A program made the position numbers and the translations under genes. A model generated the notes under the pieces. That model was not told where the DNA came from and did no database searches. It saw nothing but the letters and a program-made list of their open reading frames with translations. From Sycobia sp. Sy_11 (Eukaryota; Arthropoda; Insecta; Hymenoptera; Epichrysomallidae), in NCBI GenBank assembly GCA_018907035.1, contig JACCIC010000274.1, forward strand, positions 190,001-254,000: a DNA stretch of 64,000 nt. The letters run 5' to 3'. This document shows positions 11,457-24,176 of this stretch, piece by piece. Within the stretch, counting starts at the first letter, position 1; each line of letters starts with the position of its first letter.

Positions 11457-12516
11457 CTGTAAACATTTTAAAATGATTTAAATATATGCGAGCAGCAATA
11501 TGAATAAAGTAGGTATGAGTAGGTAGTTAAAAATATTAGGCTAGTTTAAAAAAAGAGTATATTCTGATATCAGAAAATCTTTTGGTTATCAAGCCATCAA
11601 TACGGCGTACAAACAATAACTAGAATAAATGTTTTCGATCAACTTTGTATAGAAAAAATTATTTATAGATTTTTCAATTATTCGCGCACTGCACGAAAAT
11701 ATCTATTATGAAGTAAACTGTTTCTTGGTAAATAACTAGTACATCTTTTTCTTAAAGTTTAAAAATATTTTCTTAAATTAAAAACATTATATAATTATTT
11801 TGAGTGATATATTTTGTTTTCTTTTTCCAGGTCACTGTATATAGTTAAAGATTAATTTATACGATCCATCAATTAAATATATCTACAATGCTAACGAATA
11901 ATTCATAAACAAGAAATATCTCCCTATGTAATCCTTGAAATAAAGTTTTTTTAAATCTTAACTTTCTTTGAATTTAATACTAAAAAAAATAAATGTTTGT
12001 AAAACCTATCCAAGAATTTGAATACTCTCCATAAAAATAAATAAAAACGCGATACTGCAACTTAAAAACAAATCAAGGGTTTAAAATTATTCGTCACTTT
12101 TTTCATTAGCTGAAGACAAATTTCTTTAAATTCCAATAGAAAAAATTTTGTACATTTTGTAAACAGACTTTGTAAAAGTTTTCTATTGTCCAACTTGACA
12201 AATGAAAGTAATTCTTTATTTTTTTAAAATCTGTTATCTTTTTCAGAAAATCCAATTATGAGATAAGTTTTATACGCGTTATATATTTTCAAATCAAAGA
12301 GAAACTGAACAAATGTTCTTTTTAAATTATTTGAAAATTAAACTGAATAGCGTGGCTACTGAACACATACTTCTTTAGTATTGTACAGATAATGAGGCGT
12401 AGACAGATGGATTAGATTTGGAGATAAAGCCAAATCCAGATTTCGATTCTGTATGAGGATGAAGTCATACAGGAAAGTAAAAGATAAAGATATATACAAA
12501 TATTTGACAAACTTAC
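11457..12516 (-). other. First intron of gene B (inferred)
   Basis: This stretch lies between the acceptor of coding exon 1 and the donor GTAAGTTTG at 12512-12516 of the upstream non-coding exon. The sequence is AT-rich, and no other gene was seen in it. Confidence 0.55.
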
Positions 12517-12645
12517 TCCTTTCGTTCTATTTCTCTAATTATCGTTATATCTCTCTCTCTTTCTCTTGCTATAAAAATGAGAAACTTAAAGAGATCTAAA
12601 GTGAATAGGCGATGAATGGATCAGTATGCAAAGGCTAATAATTTA
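12517..12645 (-). other. 5' non-coding exon of gene B (right end approximate)
   Basis: A strong donor (GGA followed by GTAAGTTTG) sits at the same place relative to the coding exons as in gene C, and the flanking sequence is alignable between the two. The upstream end is estimated as about 25-30 bases below the TATA box at 12671-12677. A CT-rich run in plus orientation (about 12551-12568) makes the transcript GA-rich here. Confidence 0.5.
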
Positions 12646-12890
12646 ATCCGGTGTCGTAATAAAACTTCTGTTTTATAGCATTCTCCATCTTTTATAAGGA
12701 AATAAATTACTCTAATTAGTAGATCAAAGTTTAATATATAGTTTTTTTTAAAGATAACGTTGTTTTCTAGTAATCCGATTAATGATACTAAGTTCACTAT
12801 GTGGTCTTAACAAGGACGGTCTCAGAAGTAGCTTATCTAGATCATGATGAAAATAGTAACAAAAAAATATAGTCAATATTTTGTTACCTT
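12646..12890 (-). promoter_or_regulatory. Promoter of gene B with TATA box
   Basis: The minus strand reads TATAAAACAGAA at about 12666-12677, and the same string occurs at the matching place upstream of gene C. A second TATAAAAG lies about 20 bases further upstream. Further conserved pieces shared with gene C are TAATCCGATTAAT near 12771, ACAAGGACG near 12812, and ACAAAAAAATA near 12862. Retention of these pieces in two copies supports a shared core promoter and upstream elements. Confidence 0.6.
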
Positions 12891-15057
12891 TATGTCATTA
12901 TGCTATATACTTATGAGTATTAAGGGTTCTTGTTTTGTTTAAAAAAAATTTTTTGTAATTTTTTGCTAAAAAACTCATTACTACACACTGTAAAATTTAA
13001 CAATACTTATTATATAACCTAAAGATTGATGGCTTAAAAAATAAGCGCATTAAAAGCACAAATAAATGTGATACTATTAAAGGGAACTTTTGAATATATA
13101 ATAGGAGCTGAAGAATAACAATAAACACAACAGATCCAAACACTATTGTCATTCTCTCATGTTGTGATATTCCTACACTATTTAAAATTATCAGGAAAAC
13201 ACATTAAACTCAAGTGTGGAATTTTTATAGATCTATAAGAGACACTTTTGAATAATTTGATAATTCTGAAGTTATTCGTTGGACATAGAATTCTATTGAA
13301 ACTCAAACTATTGAATGGCAACTAATCAAAGTCAATCGCGAAAACCGTAAACTGTTTAGTAATATCATGCTCTTTGAGTTTTTTTTCCATGTGCGTAAAA
13401 CAGTACGTATTGAAAAATAAAATGTATTGATAGACATTGTAGGACAGGCCGCTAGCCAGCCTCATCGTTACGTAGGAAAAAGTCGTTACCGAGATATCTA
13501 AGAAATCAAACGTTAAGCTTACCATAGACGTTGAAGCTCACTAATAATGTTAAATCAACACCTTGGTACTTAGATAACAAACTTAAATGGAATAAACAAC
13601 TATAATATGTTAAAGTAGTTCGCTTAGTGGTAAACTAAAAGAGCTCTATGACAACACTTGGTTTTAAAGGCTGATGGCAAAGGCTCCGAGCAATAGGCGT
13701 TTTCTTTATCTAGTGAGAGAATTCAAACTACAGCATAAAATAACAACAAAATGGCAGCTCGTATAGGACTGCCACCTTTCAATAAAACAGTCATTGAAGG
13801 AGAACCAAGATTACAGCAAACTAGATGGTCGTAAAATGGCAGGATAATAATTAATAGAATTAGTCATTCGGCCTAATTAGATTGAGGGTAATAATTTCGT
13901 ATTCTGATCACATCATTAAAGACTTAACGATGCCACAATCGTTTGACTCTTTTGCAGAATGAGTGGACAGTCACAAATGGGTGGGCTCTGGGCGGCGTTT
14001 TCTTGATCTTCAATCGTAAGGCTATATGAATAATAAATCCTATTTGGGCAGTAGGAGATTGAGTACAAATTATAGTAGCATATTTATTCTCGTCATCGAG
14101 GCCGTGGGCAAGTTTTATTTTAGAAAAAGTCATAATAGTTTTTAGAAACAATTAAAATAATGTCTTTCTAGAATTCTTCAAATTTACATGATTTATCTTT
14201 TATACAATGCTATACATTTATTTCTCGATTTCTTTATAACATTCATATTCACTGAAAAGCATTGCTTTTATAATTTACGAATAAGATTTAGAATAAGAAT
14301 TATTCTGTTTCATTTTTATCAACTTCAGAAAAGAATGATGTTCTCAATTACACCTGAAGTTTATTAATGGAAAAGTTTTCTATTTGATGTATCAAGGATT
14401 TTTTGACCATCCTTTATGATTTATTTTTTAATTTTTTAATTCTAATTATTTTATACATTAATCTACAAAACTTGTATTTCTAAGATAGAGTTCTGACTCA
14501 TACATCAAAGTCATCAAGGAATCCATAAAAAATATCACTGATTGATTCTTGAGAAATATTGATCAGATTTTCAACAATATAAACTACTCCAGTGCTCCAA
14601 ACTTATACTTTATATGCCGACAATGTCGAGAACAATATGATTATAACAGTATTTTTCGTCAAACTTATCAACAAGCATGTTTACCTTCGCTATCATTCGG
14701 GACTTAAAAATTATAAGATGTACCAAATAGAATGATAATGATTCTATAGAAACTCATAAGTTATACGAAAGGTTATACGTCGTAAACATATTGACGTTTA
14801 ATTTGAAGAAAATTAACCTTCAGCCAATAATTTAATTACAGGTCAACATTCTACTCTATAATCCCTAAAAATTTCACGTTATACATATTTATATATTAGT
14901 AGTAGATAAATAGAAAATCCTTCATAGTTTAGCTGATAACTTAGCAATTGTCTGACTCATAGAAGAAATTTTTAATTAATAAAAAATATCGTAATACTCT
15001 TAATCGTTACAGTTTCATTTTTATCGTTCGTATGTACATAAGCTAGCATAACCTAAG
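12891..15057. other. Spacer between array genes B and C
   Basis: This is AT-rich DNA. Minus-strand open frames at 13322-13525 and 13924-14151 were examined, but neither has supporting splice sites or a recognised motif. The string TTTCATTTTTATC, found downstream of genes B and C (about 10085 and 15012), also occurs at about 14311. This suggests that a piece of 3' flank was duplicated separately. Confidence 0.4.
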
Positions 15058-15969
15058 TTAATCAAATTCTATATCTTCATCTACGTGATTGGTAGCAGTA
15101 ATTTTATATTGTACAATAACTTCTCCGCCAGATGAAATTGTGTTAATATTTGTTAAGGGAAACCAATATTTCGCTTCCTCGTTCGATATCAATAATTCTA
15201 TATCGAAAAAGCCAGCATTCTTTAGCATTTTTTGAGTCCCCTGTATGAATATAATACATTTGATAAGTATGCATGATTAATTGTCTCTGAAGATTGCTTT
15301 ATTAAGCAAGTATAAAATAATTAATAATGACCTCCAATATACAATGAACACCATTTTCCGTCAAATCCTCCAAATATTGTGGCAAGTTTCCGAACTCTGT
15401 ATTAGGGTTACAGATTTCTGCACTGTATTGCTCAAATACTTGTAATCCGGAAAAAGACGAGTAGGCTGTTGCTAGAAACTGGTATTGCTCCAATTATTAT
15501 GATTGGATCATTAAAAAGAATGATAATAAACAATGGAATCTGGATTAACTTACTATTGAATCATTTGGAAAAGCGTTTGTAACGTGTATATCTATATGTA
15601 ATTCAGCATCTGTAGTTCGTGCGTTTGATAGATAAGTGTCGAATTGTGCTAAATATTTTGGTTTTATATATACAGTTTCTACACTGTCGATTATAATCTA
15701 AAATATAAGGAAAAAAATAAGATCTCTATCTTAAAGTATATCGTTTACAATTATAACTGTATAATTAATAATTTCGAGAGTTCGACTAAATTGCTTTTTT
15801 ATGCCATGTACGAGTATCGTATAGTAATGTATCGTATAGTATGTAAGAGTATCGTATAGTAACGTACAGAATTAAGAGATAATAGGCAATTTTTTTAACT
15901 TACATAAGCAGTTGTTTCTTCTAGAAATATAATACACAGCAATGTGAGAATGGAAGCATTGAAAAACAT
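15058..15969 (-). CDS. Array gene C: small secreted protein
   Basis: There are four coding exons on the minus strand: 15904-15969, 15554-15697, 15332-15478 and 15058-15240 (22, 48, 49 and 60 codons plus stop). All introns are phase 0, with donors GTAAGT, GTAAGT and GTCATT, identical in type to gene B. The protein is 179 residues. The signal peptide begins MFFNASILTLLCIIFLEETT. Exon 2 has SVETV, KYLAQF, ARTTDA and LHIDIHVT. The cysteine pair lies in exon 3 (about residues 93 and 116), the second within LTENGVHCILE. Exon 4 has VQYKITATNHV and an acidic end. The acceptor TTTACAG lies just upstream of exon 1, and the promoter block near 16.65-17.06 kb is homologous to that of gene B. All frames and splice sites are intact, so the gene looks functional. 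The family call carries the same doubt as for genes A and B. Confidence 0.87.
15811..15876. repeat. Short tandem repeat in intron 1 of gene C
   Basis: Three copies of TATCGTATAGTA, separated by short related spacers, lie in the intron between coding exons 1 and 2 of gene C. They are absent from the matching introns of genes A and B. Confidence 0.85.
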
Positions 15970-15989
15970 TTCAAAAATAGAGCTTTTTT

Positions 15990-16651
15990 CTGTAAAAAAA
16001 TTTTAATTTATACTGTTCAAATAGATTCACAGCAAGTAGAAATATGAATATCTGTTATGATTTGTTTACTATATACAATATTTTTTTCTTTGAAAAGGAT
16101 TTTACTTTGTGCAATTCGAAATCATATTTGCTAGACAACAGAAAATATTATTTTCAATAGATTTTTATAAATTTGAAAGCAACTCTAAGTTATAAACTAA
16201 TGATTCGCAATTGGTAATAGTTGAAAAATATATTTTTAGTAGAGTTTTAGAAACAAGTAAACTTTTCAATTGCTAAACTTTCTAACTTTATACTGCTGTT
16301 TAATAATTCGGTAATTAAAATATCATTTCTGAGAATTATATTATAAACAAAATTTGAATAAGCTATCTTCTCTCAGATCAAAAATAGAAAAATTGTTAAT
16401 GATTGAAAAAAGTGTCGATGTAATTTACCCTTGACTTTCGTTGCTAATTTAACATGATTCGCCATTATTTGAAAGAATAATTAGAGTCATCTTAAATATA
16501 TTTAATAAAAAGTAAATTTTTTCAAAATGATTTGATAGTAGAATTAAAAAAACTTACTTTCTAATTACGGCGTAATTATTTAGCAATCAAAGGATAATGT
16601 GGTTTTGAACAGTAACTTATAAAAATATATACAAATATATGATAAACTTAC
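15990..16651 (-). other. First intron of gene C (inferred)
   Basis: This stretch runs from the acceptor TTTACAG at the upstream edge of coding exon 1 to the donor GTAAGTTTATC at about 16647-16651. It is AT-rich with no other exon recognised. Confidence 0.55.
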
Positions 16652-16812
16652 TTTTTACTTCTATTAGTTATTTTTTTCTTGGACGGACTATTCCTTTTTC
16701 TCTCTTACTCTATCGGTCTGTTATCATACAAAATAAGATTGCAAAGTCCTATAGAGAAGGGATGACAAATGTATTAGATGACATTTCTGTATCGCAAACT
16801 TTAATGATATGG
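16652..16812 (-). other. 5' non-coding exon of gene C (right end approximate)
   Basis: It aligns with the 5' exon of gene B around a shared AGTAAGTTT donor. The upstream end is estimated from the TATA box at 16837-16843. A plus-strand open frame covering 16639-16941 is an accident of this block. Confidence 0.5.
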
Positions 16813-17060
16813 TTCCGTTCTGTCAATAGATTTCTGTTTTATAACATATTTCCAACATCCTCTCAGGAATTTCCCTTCAATTTCAAGCTAATAACTGAAT
16901 TTAATAAATCTCTCTTACAGATAAGCTTTTTTCATAATTAAGCAATCCGATTAATCTGACTAATTTGACATCTGTGCAATAGACAAGGACGTTGCGAGAA
17001 GTGTGTTCTTTCCATTATTGTTCAAAATTGTTACAAAAAAATAGTCATAACAAACCTGAT
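16813..17060 (-). promoter_or_regulatory. Promoter of gene C with TATA box
   Basis: The minus strand reads TATAAAACAGAA at about 16832-16843, the same string as upstream of gene B. The further upstream pieces AATCCGATTAAT (about 16944), ACAAGGACG (about 16983) and ACAAAAAAATAG (about 17033) are shared with gene B in the same order. Confidence 0.6.
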
Positions 17061-17595
17061 CTAAAGCCTTACTAGAATATTTCATTATCTTGACATCAAC
17101 ATATTTTCCTAACTTCGAGTATAAGCATTGGTTGCTTGAGTCAGTTACGACATAATTAAATCATTTCGTCTCCATCATTTTACGAGATCGGAGTTCAGAT
17201 AATTATAATATAATAATCAAGAGTACTACATTTAGTCTTACTAATTATAGATGCCATAGTATATGATTATATAATTATTAAACTCTAGTCAAAACTACAC
17301 TGATCCAATGTTAATATATTAATGGCGCTCTTCTTTTTATCAATCCATTAATGTTGTTTTAGTTTATACTTTTTAAAACAAAAAAAATACTGTACCTATT
17401 TATAAATTTGATTGTATTTCGAAAAAGGACATTTCGTTTTGGTAGAAACTAATGAGACTTTCATTTTTTCATATAATTTTTTAAAATATGGCAAAATATA
17501 TTATTTGAGCCATTTGCGGAAAACGTAGTTTCCTACATGAAATATCTTTACGAGTTTGGAGTATTAGTACTAGTTTATATAATTATTAGTGATAC

Positions 17596-17596
<1 letters not shown>

Positions 17597-17635
<39 letters not shown>
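17597..17635. repeat. (GA)n microsatellite
   Basis: About 19 uninterrupted GA units. Confidence 0.95.
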
Positions 17636-17641
<6 letters not shown>

Positions 17642-17796
17642 GCAAGCACTTTATAATCTCACGAGCTTTGTAAAGCAAGTTATTTTTTCGTAGGATTTGA
17701 AAAAAAAAACAAAACAAAAATGATTTCAGCAATAAAAATATTAATGTATTATTTTTGTATTTATTTATTGCATTCTTCGTATAGTAGGCTCAATGA

Positions 17797-17798
<2 letters not shown>

Positions 17799-17847
<49 letters not shown>
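17799..17847. repeat. (TA)n microsatellite
   Basis: About 24 uninterrupted TA units. Confidence 0.97.
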
Positions 17848-17852
<5 letters not shown>

Positions 17853-19421
17853 GTATACATCATTCATCTCACGACGCCAGTCACTGAAAATTGATGGCAT
17901 GTATATTGGCTCCATAGAGACAATTTCAATACATATATAATTTTAGCATTCATACACGACACCAGCGCATTCACGATTAGAAAGATAAACTATTTAAGCA
18001 CCGCTGCCTATTTACCGAAAGCGATACTTCATCCCTCGCGCCAATATTTGAAGAAGCGAGATATTTATGGCCCCCATAGGCTTCGAAACATATATATATA
18101 TATATTTAACCACGAATAAAGGACCAGTTGTGCACAATGCCATCGAGGGAAACCGGCCCCGGGTACGGGCTTACCATCCTTTTATCCCCCCTCCCACCCC
18201 ACTCGCTCCGGGAAAATACACGGACGTACGGCCAAAGTGTGGATAGAGAAGGGGCGGCGGCGTCGCCTCGGCCGCGATGAATAAAAAAAAAGTGCTACCC
18301 CCATAAGGCGCGAGGCCTAATCGGACGATTGCGCGCGCCGCAGGATTGCGGTATTATATTTATGTTATATGTTTCGCTAATCCAACGTCGCGTCGTCGTT
18401 GATTTATTATCTGGGAAAAAAAAATCATGTGGGTTTGGCAGTGCGCCCTGCCGCCCCCCCCCCACCTCGCTCTCTTCGCCATTGTCCGTTAGAGGGGGTG
18501 GATGATCGAGCATCAGGATGAAAAAAAATTGTAAAAATACATACGCGCGCGAATTATCAAGCAATGTGAGATTGAGGGAGATATCGCGATCGAGTTTTTG
18601 GAACACATTGATAAGATGGCAAATTTGTCGAATGCGTATCAAATGCATGCGCTTCAAAATAAATGTTTCGGGAATTGTAAAATTTCATTTTAATGAATTA
18701 CTCAACAGAATATTTTGATTAGCCGATTCATTTGAACCATAGGATGTTTGTCAAATGTACACGCTTCAATGAACCTTTCTGGCCGAGAGTTGGGCAATTT
18801 GGTCAGCAATTGTTACATAGAACAGTTAGGTGAGCTGCTGAATTTGAATCGTAAAACATTTATCATTCGAAGTTGACTAATTATTCGTTAGCAGTACCAG
18901 TTTTTTGATTTTCATTAATCTATGGATTTGTGCTCCTTCCCCTTAGGATCATCTTCATTAGGGTTTAAGTATTTCGAGAACTTTGAATTGTTTTAAAATT
19001 TATTTTGTATGAATGAAACTCAATGTCAGTATATGCACTATTAATCTCATCAATTTCTCGTCGAGCAAAGTTCGATCCCTCAAGTTATTGAATTTGTTAA
19101 AAATTTTTTTATTAAAATCGAAACAGCCTTCGGACCTGACCTTCGTCTCATTGCATGTTTACATTTGCTCCATTACTATAACACTCCCATTTTCCAGTAA
19201 TTCATTTCTTTGAATTGCCGCTGAAAGGTATTTTTTTTCCGTATCAAGCGCATGGAGCGGCTCGGTTTTCTTAGAGCGCTTATTTTTCACGCTTATTTTT
19301 ACAGGCCCATTACCGATTGTAAAATCGAGGCCTCGTAAAAAAGAGCAGGAATAGCCAAAGCGCGCCTGTTATTATTTGCGCGCAGAAGTCTCAGCTTTTG
19401 TCCTAGATATATTTATGTATC

Positions 19422-19423
<2 letters not shown>

Positions 19424-19468
<45 letters not shown>
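19424..19468. repeat. (TA)n microsatellite
   Basis: About 22 TA units; the first of four arrays within 750 bases. Confidence 0.97.
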
Positions 19469-19470
<2 letters not shown>

Positions 19471-19601
19471 ACCTATAGCTTTTCCTCTACTTATTATGTA
19501 AATAACATAAAAGAAATTGCAGCCGTCGCGCATAATTTAAATTTAATTAACGACCACTTTCACGGACAGAGCGAAAATAGGCAATTTCTTTCGCATATGT
19601 A

Positions 19602-19604
<3 letters not shown>

Positions 19605-19659
<55 letters not shown>

Positions 19660-19665
19660 ATGTAT
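19605..19665. repeat. (TA)n with TATG tail
   Basis: About 21 TA units followed by TATG/TGTA-type units. Confidence 0.95.
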
Positions 19666-19817
19666 ATATTTTGCCGTCCATGCGCCAAGTCAAATGCAAA
19701 TTAAGTTGAATAACAGTTACCTATACCTGATGACTACGGGCGGAGAATACACTTGCACTTCAACCATATATGTATATATATCGTTCTTCCATTTTCTTTT
19801 CATCTTTGTCTGGATAG

Positions 19818-19867
19818 ATATATGTATATGTATATGTATATACTGGATATGTATATATCTATATATA

Positions 19868-19914
<47 letters not shown>
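19818..19914. repeat. Interrupted TA/TATG array
   Basis: TATATG and related units lead into about 21 pure TA units. The array creates long Ile-Tyr open frames on both strands that are not genes. Confidence 0.95.
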
Positions 19915-19918
<4 letters not shown>

Positions 19919-20110
19919 AGGAGCCGTGTGGTTGTCGCTTTCATTATAATACAAGAGCTCAGAGCCCCGCATTATATCTGTCGGCGTCGAGCGCCACTTT
20001 GTTTATCCACGCGTATATGATGCGCATTTTCTCCGGGCCGTGTACCCTTTGCCGCTTATTTGCACAGCCTGGATAAATCGATTTATTAGATCAGAAAAAC
20101 TACCTCTCTC

Positions 20111-20111
<1 letters not shown>

Positions 20112-20158
<47 letters not shown>

Positions 20159-20176
20159 GCGCGCGTGTGTGTCTGT
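20112..20176. repeat. (TA)n then CG/TG microsatellite
   Basis: About 23 TA units pass into GCGCGC and GTGTGT runs. Confidence 0.95.
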
Positions 20177-23100
20177 GTACACAGAAATTTGTGAAAGTTT
20201 TCAGCGTCCCGTAAAATTTTCTGAAAATTGAACTTACGAAAGCGTATAATGAAGGAGAACAGAATCCCGTTTGAAGGATATGTCGATTATTAGATGGTTG
20301 TTTTGCTTTCCCATGACAGTTTTTGCAGAGCCGCTGTCGACATTAGAATAATATATATTTTGCATTGAACGTGAAGACATCGTGATTTTTACTGATCATT
20401 GGATGAGAAAGGCATAAATGGTTAATAATAGTATTTTGGTCATAAAGAACCATTGCAATTTATTGGACAATTGCATAAAGAAAATGGTATATACGATGTA
20501 GAAGGTTCATCGACAAGAGCATACATCTGTCTGGTCTTTATTAAAATTTTCTGACGAACGCAAGGATGATGATTTTATTTGTTTTATTAAAATATGTAAG
20601 GACACTCAATTTTCGACATAGCGCAGAATAATTATTCTTTAAAGAATATGTAAAGTTGTAAGTCCTGCATCTTTTATGACTTTCACGAGTTGACGATAGA
20701 CAAACTACAAGCTTGAAACAAGGCAGTCGACATTACGGATATAGCGAGTGCATTTTGATGAAACTCATAGTACAATAATTCAAAGCCTCCAATCCATTGT
20801 TGGCGAAATTAAAAAGATAATTTTTTTTTTATCACTGAATATCAAATTATGATTTGTTCTTACGTCGACTGTTGTGAATTAAATTAGTAAATATTTTCAT
20901 CAGTGTTACAGTCTCTATAATATATTAACTAAAATAATGACAGTCAGACTTTACTTGTTTATAATCATCTCCAGTAAAATTTGAAATGGAAATTACTAGT
21001 AAAAAATAAAATTAAACTAAATTAGAAATTAAATAATAAAAATAAAATTATCTATTTATATTAAATTTAAATTATCTATAATTTATGTTGGTAATCTAAT
21101 TAATATTTATCAATTTAATTAACGCGATTAAAACACACATTATACATAAAGTGTGCAGACCAGATAATGTTTAAAACATTTTAGAACGTATAGTAAGTAT
21201 TTCGTGAAAATATATGTAAAGCCGTTCATGAAAGAATGTTCTAGGTAGTTACCGAAGAGTTGAAATAAACAACTTACGTGCGAGCACATTTCTATTGACA
21301 AGAAAATATCTTTAAAACAATCAACTACTATATCTAAATGTAAGAACAGATTAGCAGGCAATACTTCTTATCGTATTCGTCGTTTATCGAATACTTTTGT
21401 AATGTGGCCATTTTTGTTTGTTTTTTTGTTTCCAATTTTCAAACCGCATCCACCGATAGACCAGCGGACTTTTACAGCTGATTCCCTCACGTGACTTAAA
21501 AATATTCGTACGCGATATTCTGCTGTGACTTTAGACCGAGTCGTCTTATACAACGTTCGGATGATTATCATGCGCGATTTTCATTCAATGTTACGTCGTA
21601 TTTCATTGCTTTTTTTCCTCCGAGCCTCGTCGCAATTCGTACGCGCCATTTTCACAATTTCCAGAACGAAAATTTACGAAAAAATCCCCTCGCAATCGCC
21701 AACGCGTCTTACGCATTGACTCGGCGTTGGTTTCCACGTCCGTACCTACTTATGGGCGGATCCGTTATCCGCGGATCGGCAAATGAACGAGCGATGCTCT
21801 TCCAAACAATCCGTTAACGTCGGGGATACGTACAATTGCATAAATAAGGCGCGCGTCTGCGCGTAAAGCCAATCGTCCCTCGAGGGGCTGGGACGTCGTG
21901 GAGAGGTACGTATGATAGATATAGCACGGCTCGGGCCGTTACATTACCGCGGGAAATGGAAATTCTCCCGCTTTTTCGTTGCGATCTGCGATCATATACT
22001 AGCATACGCAGTTGAAGAGCATCAGCCCGGGGGTTGATAATTATATTTGTACATATATATATATATGTATGTATGTATGCGCGCATCTGAAAAGCATGAG
22101 AATCGCCGCCAGACATTGTAGCTGCAAAATGTTTGCGGGTTGTAGATTTCTTCTTAAGTTCGCTCGAAATGGCGAAATTTGGCTATTGTACTTAAGATAG
22201 CAATGCTTACATCGGCATCTTTCATTATTTATTAATTGTCTGTTTCTAATGATGGTTAAATACATAGTGAACTAATAGATTACTAAAGATTTGGGAAAAA
22301 AGTACGACCGATCTCGTTCAGTAAAAATTAATTTTTCTATCTAAAATTTTCTCTTATATCTGTAATAATAATAAAAATACTGAACAAACCTTGTAAAATT
22401 TAAAAATGAGCGTTAGTGAGTATCAATGAATTATTGCAAACGTTGAAAGGAAAAACTTCGAATTATATTTCCATAGAAATAATAAATTTAGATAGTTTGT
22501 ATTTTAAAAAGGTAAGAATTCTTGACGAAAAAGACTGTAACGTGATTTAGAATAGAAGATGAAAATACTTGTAAAGATGTTAAATACTTGTAATTTCATA
22601 ATCGAATAGAAAATCTGTTGAAGTAACTATAACATAATTAGTAACGGCTAATATATAGATCTTCTAGATTACTTTTTTATACATTCTTATTCTTCTTCTT
22701 CTATGATTTTATAATACTTTGATAATAAATGATAACAACAAGACCATTAGTTTCTTGAAAAACTTGTTTCCCTCGCCATGTCCAATAGATTTGAATAAAT
22801 ATTCATATACGTAAGTCATACATGAATCTTCAAATAATGAAGACTTACTATTTTTTATTCTTTTCTCTGTTCAGGAGATGTAAAATTTTATTGATACAAA
22901 ACTTTGCATGTCTTAATACACATGAAGAAAATATAAACTTGGTATATAAGTAAAGTTTATTTTCCCATTCTTTTCAGTGTCCATATATTCTCTATAGAAA
23001 AGAAATCTGGAATTATCTTTCTTACGGAACGATCTTTAATGTTAAAAGTACGCTAGTTTTTCCAGCGTGCAAACGATTATTTTGTTAAACTGTAAGAAAG

Positions 23101-23512
23101 GAGAAGAAAAAAAAGATCGAGTCATCGCATTTAACAAAAATCAGCGTATCGGAAGATCGCCGCTATAAGCAAAAATCAATCGCGATCCGCCCATGTACGA
23201 AGTGATTTTTTTTCAATCGATTAAATGTAGAGGACAGTGCGATCGGGGCGAACTTTGCATATTTTAGCATAGGCACGCACGCGCCCTTCTCCTTCGGCGT
23301 TCTTAAGCCCCGCGAATCCTGCTCCCTGCCCCGGCACTATCGAAGATTAGAAGCACAAGCGAGGGACCAAAAAAAAAACAAAAAAAACAAAAAAAACAAA
23401 AGAAATAAATAACCAGCCTTACGGTCGGTTGCGCGCGCACGCGAGAGCGGATCCTTATCGTTTTCGACGCCTTCGGCCGATACTCGGCTTTCTTTCATAC
23501 ACTTACGCTCGC

Positions 23513-23574
23513 GCGCACGCACGCACACGCACGCACACGCACGCACACACACACACACACCCATACACACACGC
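23513..23574. repeat. (CA)n/(CGCA)n microsatellite
   Basis: GCAC-type units grade into pure CA. The array yields a run of Thr-His or Val-Cys codons in unrelated open frames. Confidence 0.95.
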
Positions 23575-24110
23575 ACCTCGGCCGAGCGCATCCCCGCGAG
23601 GCTACGCGCAGATGGAAATCCTCCCAGCTAGAATCCCACCCCCACGCACGCTCACCGGTGCGTGTACACAGTACTCGCATACAGGTATGCGCGTAGCGCG
23701 TTCTGCCTTTTTATTCGAAGTTCCGTTAGTTCGGGAAAGACTTAGGTGGCGCGCGGTTCGGACGCCGGACAGGGGGGGAGGATACTTCCGCTTCTTCCTC
23801 CTCCCTCCCCAATCGTCGATCTCTTGTTAGCGTTTCTATCTATCTATCTATCTATATATATATATATGCTCGAGTAAGAAGCGCGCGTAGTACAGATAAA
23901 GCCTGATTTATTCGGACACGGGCCACTTCGATGAATCGACTGCCGCGCCGCGTGGCTTTATCATCGCGCCTATGAGTGAATTAACCAGGCAGGCTCGGCC
24001 GCTCTTTGTGCTCGAAGGGGCATATACGCCGGCGCGTCGGCTTTAATCCCTTTAGAGAGGGCTCGCGCGACGAATCTGCGAACGGGATAGGCGGTCCTGT
24101 TTGTACGGCG

Positions 24111-24113
<3 letters not shown>

Positions 24114-24176
<63 letters not shown>
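24114..24176. repeat. Compound (TA)n-(TG)n microsatellite
   Basis: About 19 TA units switch cleanly to about 12 TG units. Confidence 0.97.

Noticed and set aside
13322..13525. 67-codon minus-strand open frame between genes B and C
   Set aside because: It has no cysteine pair or family motif, its start overlaps a donor-like GTAAGC, and no partner exon was found.
13924..14151. 75-codon minus-strand open frame
   Set aside because: I could not match it to the array family or to a transposon block, and it lacks splice sites.
16639..16941. 100-codon plus-strand open frame
   Set aside because: It overlaps the promoter and 5' exon block of gene C, which aligns with gene B as non-coding DNA on the opposite strand.
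21276..21361. Exon-like minus-strand segment ending in a good donor (GTAAGTTG)
   Set aside because: There is no plausible acceptor or start codon in frame; the apparent start is a TTG preceded by a stop.
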